Assembly: GCF_021155775.2 (NCBI RefSeq)
Contig: NC_060235.2
Span: 29,428,607 to 29,492,606, forward strand
DNA length: 64,000 bases
Direction: 5' to 3'
DNA from: Neodiprion pinetum
Lineage: Eukaryota; Arthropoda; Insecta; Hymenoptera; Diprionidae
Below the pieces are notes generated by a model. The model saw only the letters and a program-made list of their open reading frames with translations. It did not search any database and was not told the DNA's origin. Made by a program: the position numbers and the translations under genes. Of the stretch, positions 40,301-51,855 are shown one piece after another (position 1 is the first letter of the stretch; the number at the start of each line of letters is the position of its first letter).

Positions 40301-43300
40301 TATTATAGGAACACTGCAATAACCTGATATAATTTACTGTTCAAGTCAATAAAATTTTACAATCACGTGATCGGAAGACACACGCACAACGAATCGTTAG
40401 GATGAATGTTGACTCACTTGTAAACGTAAGGACCGACTTGGTTGAATCGAAGCTTGTCTTCCTCCCCGTTGAGGAATTGCTCGCTGTTCGTGACATTGAA
40501 GAGGTAGACTTTGAGATAGAGATCGACAGGCGGCGAACGCCACAGCTCGAATATTTCACCGCCTTCGCTGAAAGTGACTTTCAGCTTGAACAGAATATCG
40601 TACGGCTGGAAGACCAGGACAAGACAGCCGGAAGCGATGCCCAGCAGGCCCAATGTCATCAAGACAAAAATGCCTGGAACAAAAGAGTCAGAGATACGTT
40701 GGTTATGAAATTCCTACAACACACGTTATATATCTGTATGTTATAATACGTGCGAAGAATTCCGAAGCGTGTTAGCAACAATTTATTTCCATACGTTGCA
40801 AAAGAACATGGGGAAAATTTCATCCACCACAAATGAATCAATTTTCGTAGCATCACAATATGTAGGTATTTACATACGTGTCTAGTAATTACCTACCTCA
40901 CGAATGTCGCAACCGTCGAATAATGTGGGTAGAATAAAAATCCACGTACAATGAGGAATTGTCACGAGTTCAACGGCTGGCGTATCATTCTGTTAAGATG
41001 TTTTCTTTTTTCACCCGAGAATAGTTTATGCTCGCATATTTTAATCTGTTCGTTGATATCTACTTCGTTATTTTTCCCTGCTCTCTCTTCACTTTGTGAG
41101 CGAAATAAGATGATGAGTTTCATAAACTAGCCCAATGTTTCAGACGTCAGTGCTGTTTTGTAACCGTCAAATAAATAATTTCCGCTCGGAATTTCTGACC
41201 GTCATCAATCGCGAATCATTCAACTCGAGACTATTATAATCACTTGTTTCATTTTTAATTTTCAATTTTCATCTCTGGCAAATTGATGCGTGCGTCGAAC
41301 ATCGATATTGATATGTAATCGGGTGAACAGAACTATCGACATTATAATTTTGGGATAAAAATTGATTGAAGATTCTCTGTGTCATGAATTTCGTGTCGTT
41401 TTACGTTTAAGGAACTCAATGCTGAAGAACTGAACTCTTCAATCCTTTTTTTTCGACGGCTCTTAATTAAGGGAGCGGCCAGTTTCCTTGAACGAATCTC
41501 AGAATAATTTTCGGACCCTTTGTTACGAGGGAAGCGGAAAAAGTTTCAAATACCAGGCTCAGTGGACGAACGGTTCTTAGGAGCAATAGCGGAGGCGTAT
41601 ACAGGAATCGAATACAAATTGTTATTTAATAGGGTGATTCACACAGGAATCACGTCCATCCGTCCTTGTAAAATTATATTATAATTGTTAAGCTTCCTCC
41701 CGAGTTGTGACGTCTAGACCGTCGACATATCAAGATAACTGATCTGTCCGTACAGGTTCGTACAAAACTCTACCGGTGGAGTAAACTACGTATTGTACAC
41801 ATTTTTAATGAATTAATTCATCGCCTTATTACGAAGACAACAACGACCAAAGGCAATAAATCTGCAGAACTTCCCACGTGCACCAATGAGAACCTGTTCT
41901 ACGACTACTTGCTGCAGTCTCTGGTAAACCTTGAGGAATGAGATACGAGTTTCGCCAAGCTGCATACGAGATAGGAGGTTTGGTGACTTCGTTTCCGGTT
42001 ACTGGGCAGCATTCTTTGTACCTAGTCTATCCGGTGTTCAAAGAGAGTATCGCATGCGGTTTGTGCAAAAATTCCTTTTCCAACGACTGCTGTATCATGT
42101 TTTGAACCAGCCCTCCCGAAAAGCATCATTAGTGGGATCACGCATGAGACATAACAGTAATTTACCGCTTGTTCGATGCACAAACAAGGAAAATTCGGAG
42201 ACTAAAGGCTGGAGGCGATTCAAATGGGTATGATCGTTTCAAGATAGGAATCAGAAAATTTGTAGAAATGTCTTGGATTGCGTCAAACCAACGTAACGCG
42301 ATATGCTATCGGCGAGTTTATACAAACGATATTCTCTCTTCGTCAGTTTAGCGTTCATTTTTTCTAACTTGTATGAAAAATTTGATTTTCTTGAATGATC
42401 CAGACATATTGCCATTTTCACCCAGCCACGTGATTGTAATCGTTATATTCGAAAAACAATAATCTCCTAGGCAAAGTCTTTAGACGACTTAATGAAATTA
42501 CAATGTTGAAACATTTATCTAAGTTATATGAATTGGTAGAAAAATATATGCGTATTATCGAGTCATGTAAGTTGAATGCGGACCTTTATTATATTCATTG
42601 GGAATTCAAAGTAGTACTGAAATTCAGCACAGCTCTGCCATTTACCATCAGCATATGGCTTTGCGAGAAATAGCGCCACCTCAAAAGGTTGAAGTTTGCA
42701 TTCTTGATAATATGTATTTATATACATGCGATCATCTTGTCCCAAGGAAAATGCTAATTCTTTATTTCTGCGAATTGGGACATACTTGTAATAGAAAACA
42801 GTCCTGAAGAGTCGTTTCATATGATATATGCCAAAACTGCAGCATTGTGCGATTATACCCATGCATTAAGCAACGTGGATTCGATCCGGTTGTATCGTTT
42901 CAACGTGAATTCACCACGGCAAAAACGCTTTAGATAGCGCCGTGATTTCCTCGTGAAACCTCCGACCCTACGCCGTATAAATCATCAACCCTAGCTCGCT
43001 GTAGCTTCGACTTTGCGAAGCTGCGATTCCCCTCGACTGCATGTTGCAGAGTTATCAGTTTATCGAACTAGATGTTGTTTCTGCGACGGAAGTCACAGTG
43101 TTAAAGGCATTGACTACTGCATAGCCGTGCATTGAATCCGCATCTCATACTCTTCTTCTCAAGGAAATTGAAATCTGGATAGTCTACGAATGACTAGAAA
43201 CAAGAAAACATTATGGAAAAGATAAAGCGAGCATAGTTTACGTTTCTGGGGCCCCTTCATTCACCTACCTGCCCAGAGAAGTGAATCTCGTGTTTTTATT

Positions 43301-46300
43301 TCGCGGAAATTTTGCTGCAAGTTGCTCGAAGATTTCCACCCGGTAAACAACACCGGTTTGATATTTCTGCTCGCAAAGAGACTCGAGTTAATGCTCGGTC
43401 GATTACCGGCGTAACTTTTGTCCTCGAAATCTGAATTATCCTTCTTTCTTTTTTCCGCACGGATGAAATGAAGCGGTTAATTGCGCTTCCCAAAACTGAA
43501 CTTACACAGTGACTCAATACCGCGCAACATCCTTGCGTAATTTGAATTCAGAATGGACACTGTTTCTCCGTTCAAAACGTGCGACCAGTTTCACTTCCTA
43601 TAAGTAATCGAGATTACCGCATTGTCTTCTGTTAATCTTTCGCACGGTATGATCATCACGTATTCGCAATTTCTCAACTATTCAAGGTTTGACGTACCCG
43701 TACGCTTTGATACTGTAAGCTCCGATATATACTTCCAGAACAAGACAGTCTGCCAACGACTGGAGTCCTCAGCTGCTTAATCCCTCCGCTGCTTTTACTG
43801 GCTGGTAGCTAAAGTACCAGATCGGCCTTGAACGACGTTGATTTCCTAACTCAAATGGCCAATTCGTGTCTATCGCCATCGGCATACTTCTTCTAGAATC
43901 ATAACCCTATGCGCTTTCAGATTTCCGTAAATACTGGCTAATCTGACACTTTGCAAGATTCGAAACAGTCGCTCCAATCAATTTATTCTATGGACATTCA
44001 TCAGGCTGTAAGTAATGGCTTTATTGGTTCAATGAATCGAAACCACAGCCGTCAACTTTCGTACCTACAGTGCTATAATAATATGTGGTACCGTTTGATC
44101 CATCATGTTTAGTTCCAATGCTTATTGATCATTTTGACCTTTGTCTTTGATATATACGGATGTTAAAATTCTATGTCGACATTTTTTGTTTTAGTGGCTA
44201 TACCTGAATGTTCCTTCACGTCTGAGAATGACCACCAGGTAGTAGACGGCGAATAAAATTCTCGAATGTCGAATAATCCGGGTCGATTCATTACATCAAT
44301 AAAACATAGTGCTTGTTTTACTTGTCAATATCACGAGGCTGAAGGAATAAAAAAAAACGGGTAACATTCCTTTCAAAAACAAGTTTTGCATTCGAATTTT
44401 CATACGCTTCACCGTGCCGGATGCGACAATAATTAAAAATTGAAGACAAGATTGTTAGAATGTAATTTTATTTCTTGATAGTGGCCACTTTGAATCTCCG
44501 ATTAAGGATTTGTTAAAAACAGACGGCAAACTTCTCTGTACTTCGGGCTCTGAATTATTTCCCTAAGAAGAATATATCAAGGAAAAAGGTCGATCACAAT
44601 ACGACGTGTGTCCGAAAGACATGAAACGTAATTCCAAAAATTCGACTTGATGTTTGCAGAACTTGTGACTCACGTTCGCGCGTCCGATCTTTTGAACAGA
44701 TTCATCCACGCTAGTTCTATCAGTAGATACCTTTATTCTCATTCACAGTTCATTGTGCGATTAATCGAATGATCATCACGAGAGCAAGGAACAGCTTCTA
44801 CCGGGGATTGTAATAATACGGGCGCAAGTACGGGTGCTTCAGCCAAAAAGCAATTTGAAAGTCATTCATATCTGTCTGATTACTACGGTAAGTGTGCACA
44901 GAGTTTGTTTTTTTTTCTTTTTTCAACCAGTCGGCGTACGCGAGCAACATCAATGGACTGTTCTGTCAAGGTACGGTCCGGTCCGTGTCAAGTTCAACAG
45001 GTCGTCTACACTGCTGCGTGATATAGGTACCGACGTCATTGGGATGAAAGTGAAATAACCATACACTATAGGCCAAGAACTAACGAGCCGTTCGATTTTT
45101 CATCACTTGATAACTGAAGTAAATTTAGACTCGCGGCGTGAGTCCCACTATCGTTAAATTCGTGAGGTAGTTAGTGAACATAACGGCATTTAGAGTACAT
45201 GTAACGTAGTATATATATACGTGTGTATGTAGGGACGACGTTGTTACTTTGGACCCCGGTGTAATGGATTATTTCGACTGTGACGTATTCATATTTCACG
45301 CATCAGACCGTAAAGCGCCTTTACGCAGTCTTAATGGTCATTCGAATTTGTCAGCACTGAGTCTAATTGATGCATATTTAATTCTTCAGAAGCAAGACTG
45401 GTTTTCACTGAAGGTATTGAAAGAGGCGTCATAATTATTTCCTACAATCCCAGCGTACATTACGCATTATTGCACATGATGCAGATTATTTTTCTTCCAA
45501 GTAATAAGTCGATGACAATTAGTCATCATTTATATAATGTTACAATCGATGGGTAATAACGACAGCCTGGGAGATTCTTTTTTTTGGAATTTTATAAAAT
45601 TACTACCTTTGCATCCGCTCAATCGAGTATGATGCAAAGTTACATAAATACTGCATACCAAAGTTGACGGCGAATGGCTTATTGGATGTGACGGACACGT
45701 ATTCTCAAGTTCATGATTCAACAGAAGGAGGAATTTGAATAACTATGTATTGATTCAATAATCCAATAGGAAAGAAAATAACGTTTTCGATTATATTTTT
45801 TAGTTTTTTTTCAACATTTGAGCAATATTTATTTGGTGGATATTTGAAATTTACTTTTCTCCGTATAAATCACTGTAAAAATTACCAGCTTTGATCTCAA
45901 GCAACAGAATGCTAATTATAAGCGTTCAATTCTACCATGAGTAATATTACGTCAGCGTATCTGTAGGTCGATAAAATGGATGAAAATAAATTCACGTTAA
46001 GATTCAAGTAGGAACTGAAATCGTCGAATCCTCATCGCCACTGATTTACAGGTACCGAAAACCATTAGCAATCGTACCGAATCTGAAACGCGAGTTACCA
46101 CGAGTTCGTGACTAAATAACGATATCATAGTCAATAAATATTAATTTTAGCAAACTAAAAAAACAGCAAAAATGCGAATGGGAATTAAACAACACCAGAA
46201 TACAACACATTAGCATAACGAGCGAATAACTGCGAACAGATGGTTTGAAGGTCCATCTGGTTTGCAATACACTAATGAACGCGATAATAGGTTAGTTAAT

Positions 46301-46979
46301 TTCGACGATGAGTAAACTTTGTGTTCGTCTATCCAATGTTATCCATCTTTCTTTTACATCCATCGCGTTATCAACAGTCCTGCCATTGTTCATTTAATCC
46401 ACGTCACTTGAACGCGGTTGATAGAGTTTCATACACAGCCGACGAATTGAAAATCAAGGTGAGTGATTTATCAGATCATTTGCATCGGTAATCTACTGGT
46501 GATTATTCAAGATGCCGCAGAATTTTATGGGGTCATAAAATACTTGTGTTGTACGAAAGGATTTTAATAAAACACATGAATAAATATTAGCCATATTTCT
46601 GATGCGATTAATTCATACCTCGTGTTCATAATAATATTAATTATGATAAACGTGAGGAATAGTTTCATTCCATTAATTATAATTTTCGGATTAAGTCGAA
46701 ATGATGCGTAGAACGAACAACATAGGTTTCACGTGAATTTGAATTTATGACGAGAATTTAATTTATATAATCAACTTGCGGTACCAGCTTACTTGTAAAA
46801 TCGCGTGTATTCGCTGTAGAATTATAATCGATTTACAGGCACGTATGAAATGGCTGCGATTCTAGGAGGTTTGGCAGTGCAGAAATTTTCATAGCAGATT
46901 TATGACACTATTATTAACCAACTGATCGGCTCCTAGTAAAAAAAAATTATCGTAGCACGCCACGATTTTGCGGAGGACC

Positions 46980-47029
<50 letters not shown>

Positions 47030-50000
47030 ATGCAAGTATTTCGTTAGAGGTGTTTTATGTTGCAACTATCATAGCCACTATCACACTATCCTAGAGAAAG
47101 TGCGTCTGTGCGCCGCTGCACAAACCGAATACCAACTCTCACTGTCCCCCTTCAAATTAACTCCCTCGACTTATAGACAACTCGCGTGCGTTGTTTTCGG
47201 CACGCAGATATATTTTCACTTGACCCAGATCAGGGGTCGAATCGTTAAATAATTAGGCAACTCTTGAACTTGGATCATTGTTTTCGTTGGACGGATACAT
47301 GGCTCGGTTCCGAAAAATTAGCTGAAAACCCGATTCCCCAACAGCCAGGGGCGACGAACCCTGAAAAAATGCTAATCGCTCTAATTGAATGTACTTGATA
47401 CGTTAAATGAATCAGGTCGATACACGGTTAAAATTCTAATGTTACTTTTTATTCCGGGGTATTAATGTGAGAAATAATACTGAAGAAGAAGTACAGGCGT
47501 AGTTCGATCGTTGTAAATCAATTCCTGAAATGTAATGAATGTTTCCGGGTATGATGTCGGCCTAATGATGAGTGACCACCTACTATGAATGTTGGCGCGC
47601 GATCTGAATCTCGAATTAGAACGTCACGAGCACTGTGCGGTTATTTCATGCGCGGCAGAATTTCAATTGATTAACGGCTGCAGAATTCAAGACGCGGTGG
47701 CGATCGCAAATCGATCTTTGCAGATCGCGCGTGGAGGGTCCCCTGATATATGATTGAATATGCAACGTGTTCATTCCCGCTAGTTGTAAAAGGACACATC
47801 TTTAATTACGCGCAATGAATAGCCGATTCCGGATGAAATTAGAGACAGAGATCCGCGGTGAGAGAGTGCATTACTTTATTGTTCGGGTTGATAACCCATC
47901 TGAATTCTTCGTATGACGGTAAACAAAAGATGAGTTATCGTCCTCGACTAAGTTAACATACGGTTGAATTACCTTTGAGGATGAAAAAGGAGAAATAAAA
48001 AGAAATAAGAAATCAATATCTCATGGTATGCGATCGGAAAATTTTCCGTTGACCGAACGGTATGGAAATTTAATTGCCATCCTAATAACCAGAATCCGGA
48101 TTTAATTCGCGGTCGTGCAATTTTTATAAGTGTTTTATAAGAGAAAAAAATCTGTTCAACCTGCAAAACCACCTTGTCCGAATTATAACCTGCTTATTAT
48201 ACGTGTTTTTTACCTCTGTTTTCGTGCTGACAAAGAGGCAGCAAAACAGTTGATAAAGAAATCTCATCCAATAAAACACATATGTATTCATAATACGTGG
48301 TATCGACTGAAATGTGTGTGAGAAAATGGAACGAAAAAATTCACCTCATCATTCGCGTATTATTCCGCAGTTGGTCAACCGTTCCAAATTTAGCCTTACT
48401 CGCAGATATTTAAGCAATTAAAAAAAAAAAAATCTTTTGTTTTATTACACGTATGATGCGGTAACATAATATTGCTGATAAAATTCCAGTGAATCCCGAC
48501 GAAAACAGAAGTTTATTAACATAAGAGTTCCGAAAAATGTGTGGGGTAACTGCATACTTTTACCAACAGTCATAAACGCTGTTTACGTTTACACGGGTGC
48601 AGCTTCAACAAACAATTTACCAGAGTTGGTGATACGTGTTACCTAAGAATTTTGAATTGCAGTTGAAAATGGAGTCTAAGTACGAACACTGTGTGTCGGA
48701 TCACGAAAATTCTGAACCTCTAGTCTAGATGTGAAGTATGCTATCGAGATAGATACGAACCGAAGTGAAGAGGTCGTTAATCTGTTCTTGCCTCGGTAAT
48801 ATGTGAATTCTTTCCACGAGGTACGTGGCTTGTTTTCTAATCGCTTTATTACAGCTTGCTGGAGAAAGAAACCACTTGCCACGTGTAAATACGTCTAAAT
48901 TTTATTCACATATATATGAGTATAAATTTGTCATACACACATGCTTTTGTTCGGCATTTATATTTCTTTGCAAGTAAAGTGAAAAACTTTATGGCATCCA
49001 ATAAGCTGCGTGATGAATTCCAGGATTTTATCGATGCAACTTTGAGGTTCCAATAACCCAACAGTGAACGGTGATGATGTGATACGGATCAAGATCGTGA
49101 CAACGATGTAGCGAAGTGAAACAGAAGTCAGTTTTAGATGAGTGGCATTGAAACAAAACGGTTGATATTCCTATCGTCGCACAGTTTTTATACTGGCGGT
49201 CAAGTTGAAATATGAAGATCAGTGCACTTGCAATATTTCAGGAAGCATCTTCTGCTCACCCAAATACCTGAGGCAGATTGCCGATGCACTTACAGTGGAG
49301 TAAAGTGAAAAGTGTGTGATTTTTTGGTTGAAAAAAGTGACTTGAACTCCTTGCCCGGGTGCAGCCTTTAATTTGTACCGAGAAATTCGCCTGAGATGAG
49401 AGAATGAGTTTCATTAAAATTTTCATTAGCGTCGTGACAAACTGAGACTTACACGCTGCAAGAACGGCGTTGCGATTTGCGCAACATAGTCATCATCTGT
49501 ATGATGATGGGCTGCTTAGAAGTGCCGAGGAACAATTACCCCTCTTCTAATTTGCATAATTATCAAATCCGAATTGCAGACAAGCGCGGCTATTTTGCAA
49601 CGGACCGACGTTTGCACGCAGCGCATAACTCAAGAATGGTTTTCGGTCAAATCGGAGATACCCGATTAACGTCGTTTATATTCCTGTTCACAATCGCGTT
49701 GGCAAAGAGACCATGCAATATAGCGGATCCGCACACGTTTCACCGAAGTGTAAGTATTTCAAAACGCAAAATTCAGCCCTCGCATTCCTCGAGCCGATCA
49801 TCCAGACCAAGGCTGACCTAATGGTCGAACCTTGTTTCGCACTAGAGCCGCACACGCATGATGCTGCGTCTAATTTCATTGTCCGAATGGAAGGCGGTGC
49901 GAAACAGTCCGCAACTCGTGCCGCCTATTCGACCTGAGCTAGATTTATGTGTTTGGTAAACGGCACGTTAACTTCTTTGTATGAGGATCGCGTCGTGTTT

Positions 50001-51855
50001 GGTTATCGCTTATGGTGGTGCTAATTCAGGAAATTAGTTAGCATTGAAAGAGCGGTTACTGTAAGCAATGTCCGATCCAAAAGTGTCTTATACTTGCACA
50101 GGCGTCGAGCACTGTAAAAAAATAATCCTTCCAACGCTGCCGATCCGGAAGCCATTGCCACGAAGGCTTGTTTATTCCGTGGCGGAAACAGTTTCGATTC
50201 GGTTCGCTTTCTGGCACCGGTCCTCGATAGTCAATCACCGCGAAAAGCCTTTATGTAACGAAAACAATATTTCACCGCATATTTTACACGCCCGATACGT
50301 AACGTAACAGGTAACGGGCATTAACCGATTTTGTAATAGTTTAATGAGTATGAGTAACGCGTAAACATGGGTTTTTCGGCGATTGTATGTTACACATCCG
50401 AAGGTATGTTTTCAAGGTTATTACTCATACACCGCGGTTCAACGACGGACAATTTTTGCTTCTAGAAAGTGTGATTTGCAGCCAAAAATCTATCCACGGT
50501 TTACTCAACTTTGAGAAAGAAAAAAAATAATCACTCTCAACTCCATTTGACGCAATTTCAAGTTTCATTCTCATCCTGGACAATCGATACATTCGAATTT
50601 CTGATTCTAATAATTAATTCGCGTATAATTATTACGTTGTCGGGTGATATTGAATCGCGAAATATACGATGCCCTCGGATTACTAATGCAAAAGCTATCA
50701 GGAACCAATTTAGTATAAGCTAACTTTGTTAGTAATTATTTCCTCATAACGATAATATGATGTAAGAAACCTGTAAGTGATGTTCCGAAAACCTGAGGCT
50801 GAACCAAATTTTGTTAAACCTTTTCCAGCATCATGATGTTAATCGTGCATTTTGTTATTTCCTCCATGACGATGGGTAATTTTAAATCGATCGCTAGGAT
50901 TCCGCTGATCTGGCCTGGGATCAACCGGTACCAGCTTCTAACTGTGAACGATTAACGTCCGTCGGCTAGCCCGTAGAACGCTTTCGGACATTCCCGGGTA
51001 TAATAAATAAAGCGTCATAAGTCTATAAGAAAATTACCAAGCATTCCTTTGTCAGACGTGTAAATGTAAGTAACTATGATTACTTATGATTCGAGCAATT
51101 GAAATGCAGGTGTTCAGGTATATATAGTATCAATCGACCAAGAATTACCGCAATTAGCAGGAATTTTCCGCTCATGTTTTTGATTCATTGACGAACGAAC
51201 TGAGTCACGATTGTTTACTTGACTATAGATTTTGGATAATTTTATGCGAGTAAGAACCTCTCGCCTCGCCGCGATGCCTTGGCGCACGATGCACTTTTTG
51301 CGACGAGTGAATCGTGAGATAATTTCACAGCGGTTCATCCGATAGCGTATTTGTAATACGCTACAGTAACGCTGAAAATTTTCCATACACCCAACTAGTC
51401 CCGAGATATCAATTTACCCGAGTGAAACATTCCGATCTTTCAAATAAATTTTCAGTCATTCTTATTATTGCAATTCCTGCAAGGATTCCAAACGCGGTAG
51501 GCCGAAAATAACTCGCGAATCGAATTTTCAATGTTTTATCGACGGCTGGTGGAACACACCCCCGCCGTAACTATGAATGAAAAAGCTGAAGCTGTAGGCG
51601 ACCTCGAACTCTTGAAAATAAAAACTTACTTTTTGGCCAGCTTGGTCGTCCGTCCGAGTGGACCGGTAATGCGGCGTTAAAGAACTGGTTCACTACGACG
51701 GAAGACTTTCTTCTCAAGCTTCTGTGATTCCCCGGCGATGGCGGGTAATCGGGTTCCGTACCATCGAGGGTGTCTGATACCGGACACGAGTTTGTGTTGA
51801 CCGCGGAATAACGGCGCCCGGTAAAACGGTCCCAGAATCCGATAACCTCCTTCAT
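27963..51855 (-). CDS. CD36-family class B scavenger receptor, 8-exon gene (exon span)
   Basis: Joined exons on the minus strand: 51630-51855, 40418-40673, 39982-40123, 31632-31832, 30494-30718, 29565-29727, 28771-29015, 27963-28310. They total 1806 nt and code 601 residues. All introns are GT-AG and all phases agree (1, 2, 0, 0, 0, 1, 0). Layout: cytosolic 1-76, membrane helix about 77-97, extracellular domain about 98-512, second helix about 513-534, cytosolic tail 535-601. The family's six ectodomain cysteines are at 315, 345, 384, 386, 391 and 402, spaced nearly as in human CD36. Sequons lie at N135, N168, N174, N193 and N334. The block GPYVYKELMEHGNVTFNENG is a family hallmark. CD36 proteins bind or transfer lipids such as fatty acids, sterols, carotenoids or lipoproteins at the plasma or lysosomal membrane; the ligand here cannot be read. 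It lacks anything that marks it as a sensory neuron membrane protein, and I lean to the general insect SR-B group. The family call is very secure and the subfamily is not. Confidence 0.95.
28771..29015 (-). CDS. Scavenger receptor exon 7: membrane-proximal ectodomain (residues 405-486)
   Basis: The first two bases complete Gly405, then 81 codons run to donor ATT-GTAAGT in phase 0. The translation includes FPIALSYPHFYQSDPSLLSS, VEGLTPNQKDHESFFYIQP and SGLPVDLAFRYQINMALQDI. These match the family's SxPHFyxaxP, GLxPxxxxHxxyldIxPxtG and RxQxNxxl motifs closely and in order. The end LVLPLLWFEI is the conserved approach to the second membrane helix. The acceptor is TTCAAACAG. No frameshift or missing hallmark is visible. 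Confidence 0.95.
29565..29727 (-). CDS. Scavenger receptor exon 6: cysteine-rich segment (residues 351-404)
   Basis: 54 codons plus one base (phase 1), acceptor TTTACAG and donor G-GTAAGC. The exon carries Cys384, Cys386, Cys391 and Cys402 in the order KNKCFCRKGRCLPRGLVDVT followed by DCYYG. The C-x-C pair and the later two cysteines match the family's three-disulfide arrangement (human CD36 311, 313, 322 and 333). The loop between the second and third of these is five residues here against nine in human CD36, which is a normal variation in insects. The preceding segment GLEAFEYKFVENELDNG corresponds to the conserved Y-x-F strand. Confidence 0.94.
30494..30718 (-). CDS. Scavenger receptor exon 5: ectodomain with first two conserved cysteines (residues 276-350)
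   Basis: 75 codons, phase 0 at both ends, acceptor CATGCAG and donor ATG-GTAAGT. The exon contains ETVYTGETDVSKAGLIDTYN, which matches the family's VYTGxxDxxxxGxIxxxN pattern. It continues with HWTGSCANVQGASDGTKF, which holds Cys315, and FFRKSLCRSVEM, which holds Cys345. In human CD36 the equivalent cysteines are 243 and 272, which pair with later cysteines to hold the ectodomain together. A sequon lies at N334-Q-T. The exon starts with an ATG that is internal to the protein and not a translation start. Confidence 0.95.
31632..31832 (-). CDS. Scavenger receptor exon 4: ectodomain apex region (residues 209-275)
   Basis: Exactly 67 codons, phase 0 at both ends, acceptor GTTTTCAG and donor AGG-GTAAGT. 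Readable blocks include SITNVMRDSNYLTQLALDML, then SGSKPLVEMTAKEFMFGYES and LVTLGNKVMPSWIKFDRLGL. The pattern of two amphipathic helices followed by a conserved TxxEFMFGY-type motif fits the helical bundle that forms the ligand-facing tip of LIMP-2 and CD36 structures. The exon is preceded by the 8.1-kb intron 3. Being symmetrical (0,0), it could be skipped without a frameshift, but nothing here shows that it is. Confidence 0.94.
31833..39981 (-). other. Intron 3 of the receptor gene, 8.1 kb
   Basis: Donor GTGAGT after Leu208 and acceptor TTTTCAG before Ser209. The content is AT-rich, with many frames of 60-105 codons on both strands but no domain and no nested gene that I can support. No foldback element was found here. 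Confidence 0.8.
39982..40123 (-). CDS. Scavenger receptor exon 3: ectodomain with three sequons (residues 161-208)
   Basis: Acceptor ATTTCAG and donor CTG-GTGAGT. The first base completes Lys161, followed by 47 codons ending in phase 0. The translation continues the family signature with ELMEHGNVTFNENGTVTSIP, then HPLKYIPEMSNGT and the closing LPNIALL. These match the conserved order in CD36, SCARB1 and insect homologues. Sequons lie at N168, N174 and N193, so this face of the ectodomain is likely heavily glycosylated. Intron 2 upstream is only 294 bp and carries a 23-base poly-T run (plus strand) about 80 bp from the acceptor. Confidence 0.94.
40201..40223. repeat. Homopolymer T23 in intron 2
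   Basis: Twenty-three consecutive T on the plus strand, so A23 on the transcribed strand. It lies about 80 bp upstream of the exon 3 acceptor. It is too A-rich in that orientation to serve as a polypyrimidine tract. Other long homopolymers lie at 21128-21143 (A), 27147-27164 (T) and 38623-38638 (A). Confidence 0.9.
40418..40673 (-). CDS. Scavenger receptor exon 2: first membrane helix and start of ectodomain (residues 76-160)
   Basis: Acceptor TTCCAG and donor AA-GTGAGT; 84 whole codons plus split codons at both ends. It opens with the hydrophobic run IFVLMTLGLLGIASG and continues through a glycine- and valine-rich membrane helix to about residue 97. Next come the family blocks FELWRSPPVDLYLKVYLFNV, sequon N135-V-T, and the strongly conserved FNQVGPYVY before the donor. 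In this family the segment after helix 1 forms the base of the ectodomain and leads into its beta-barrel core. An in-frame Met at residue 81 sits inside the helix and would be a poor start, which supports a separate upstream start exon. Confidence 0.93.
40674..51629 (-). other. Intron 1 of the receptor gene, 11.0 kb
   Basis: Bounded by GTAAGT after exon 1 and TTCCAG before exon 2. It contains the (CT)23 tract. More GC-balanced blocks at about 47580-47900 and 50880-51060 stand out from the AT-rich background and could be intronic enhancers. A small inverted repeat at about 46617-46654 (CCTCGTGTTCATAAT against its partner) could form a hairpin. No nested gene is supported. Confidence 0.65.
46982..47027. 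repeat. (CT)23 microsatellite in intron 1
   Basis: An uninterrupted run of 23 CT dinucleotides inside the long first intron of the receptor gene. On the transcribed (minus) strand it is (AG)23. Its purity suggests recent expansion, so its length is likely polymorphic. Confidence 0.97.
51630..51855 (-). CDS. Scavenger receptor exon 1: start codon and cytosolic N-terminal extension (residues 1-75)
   Basis: Open from ATG at 51855 (G at -3, A at +4) to a strong donor, AAAAA then GTAAGT, ending in phase 1. Exon 2 needs exactly one preceding base, so the junction codon becomes AGC (Ser76), directly before the first membrane helix. An in-frame TGA at 51943-51945, with no ATG in between, fixes the start within this exon. 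The 75 residues are hydrophilic and contain RRYS (14-17) and RRKS (48-51), both of the RRxS type recognised by basophilic kinases. A tail of this length is longer than in most CD36 proteins, which usually have fewer than about 30 residues here. The join across an 11-kb intron rests on phase, strand, position and lack of a better candidate, so an alternative first exon remains possible. Confidence 0.72.

Noticed and set aside
40402..40746. Plus-strand frame of 114 codons
   Set aside because: Antisense shadow of receptor exon 2. The same applies to the frames at 30416-30622, 31536-31790 and 39914-40132 over exons 5, 4 and 3.
44834..45058. Plus-strand frame after a good polypyrimidine-AG acceptor inside intron 1
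   Set aside because: Only about 40 codons after the acceptor, no upstream exon, no domain, and on the strand opposite the host gene.
49477..49821. Plus-strand open frame of 114 codons
   Set aside because: Overlapped by frames in other phases and on the other strand, no domain, ordinary intronic composition.
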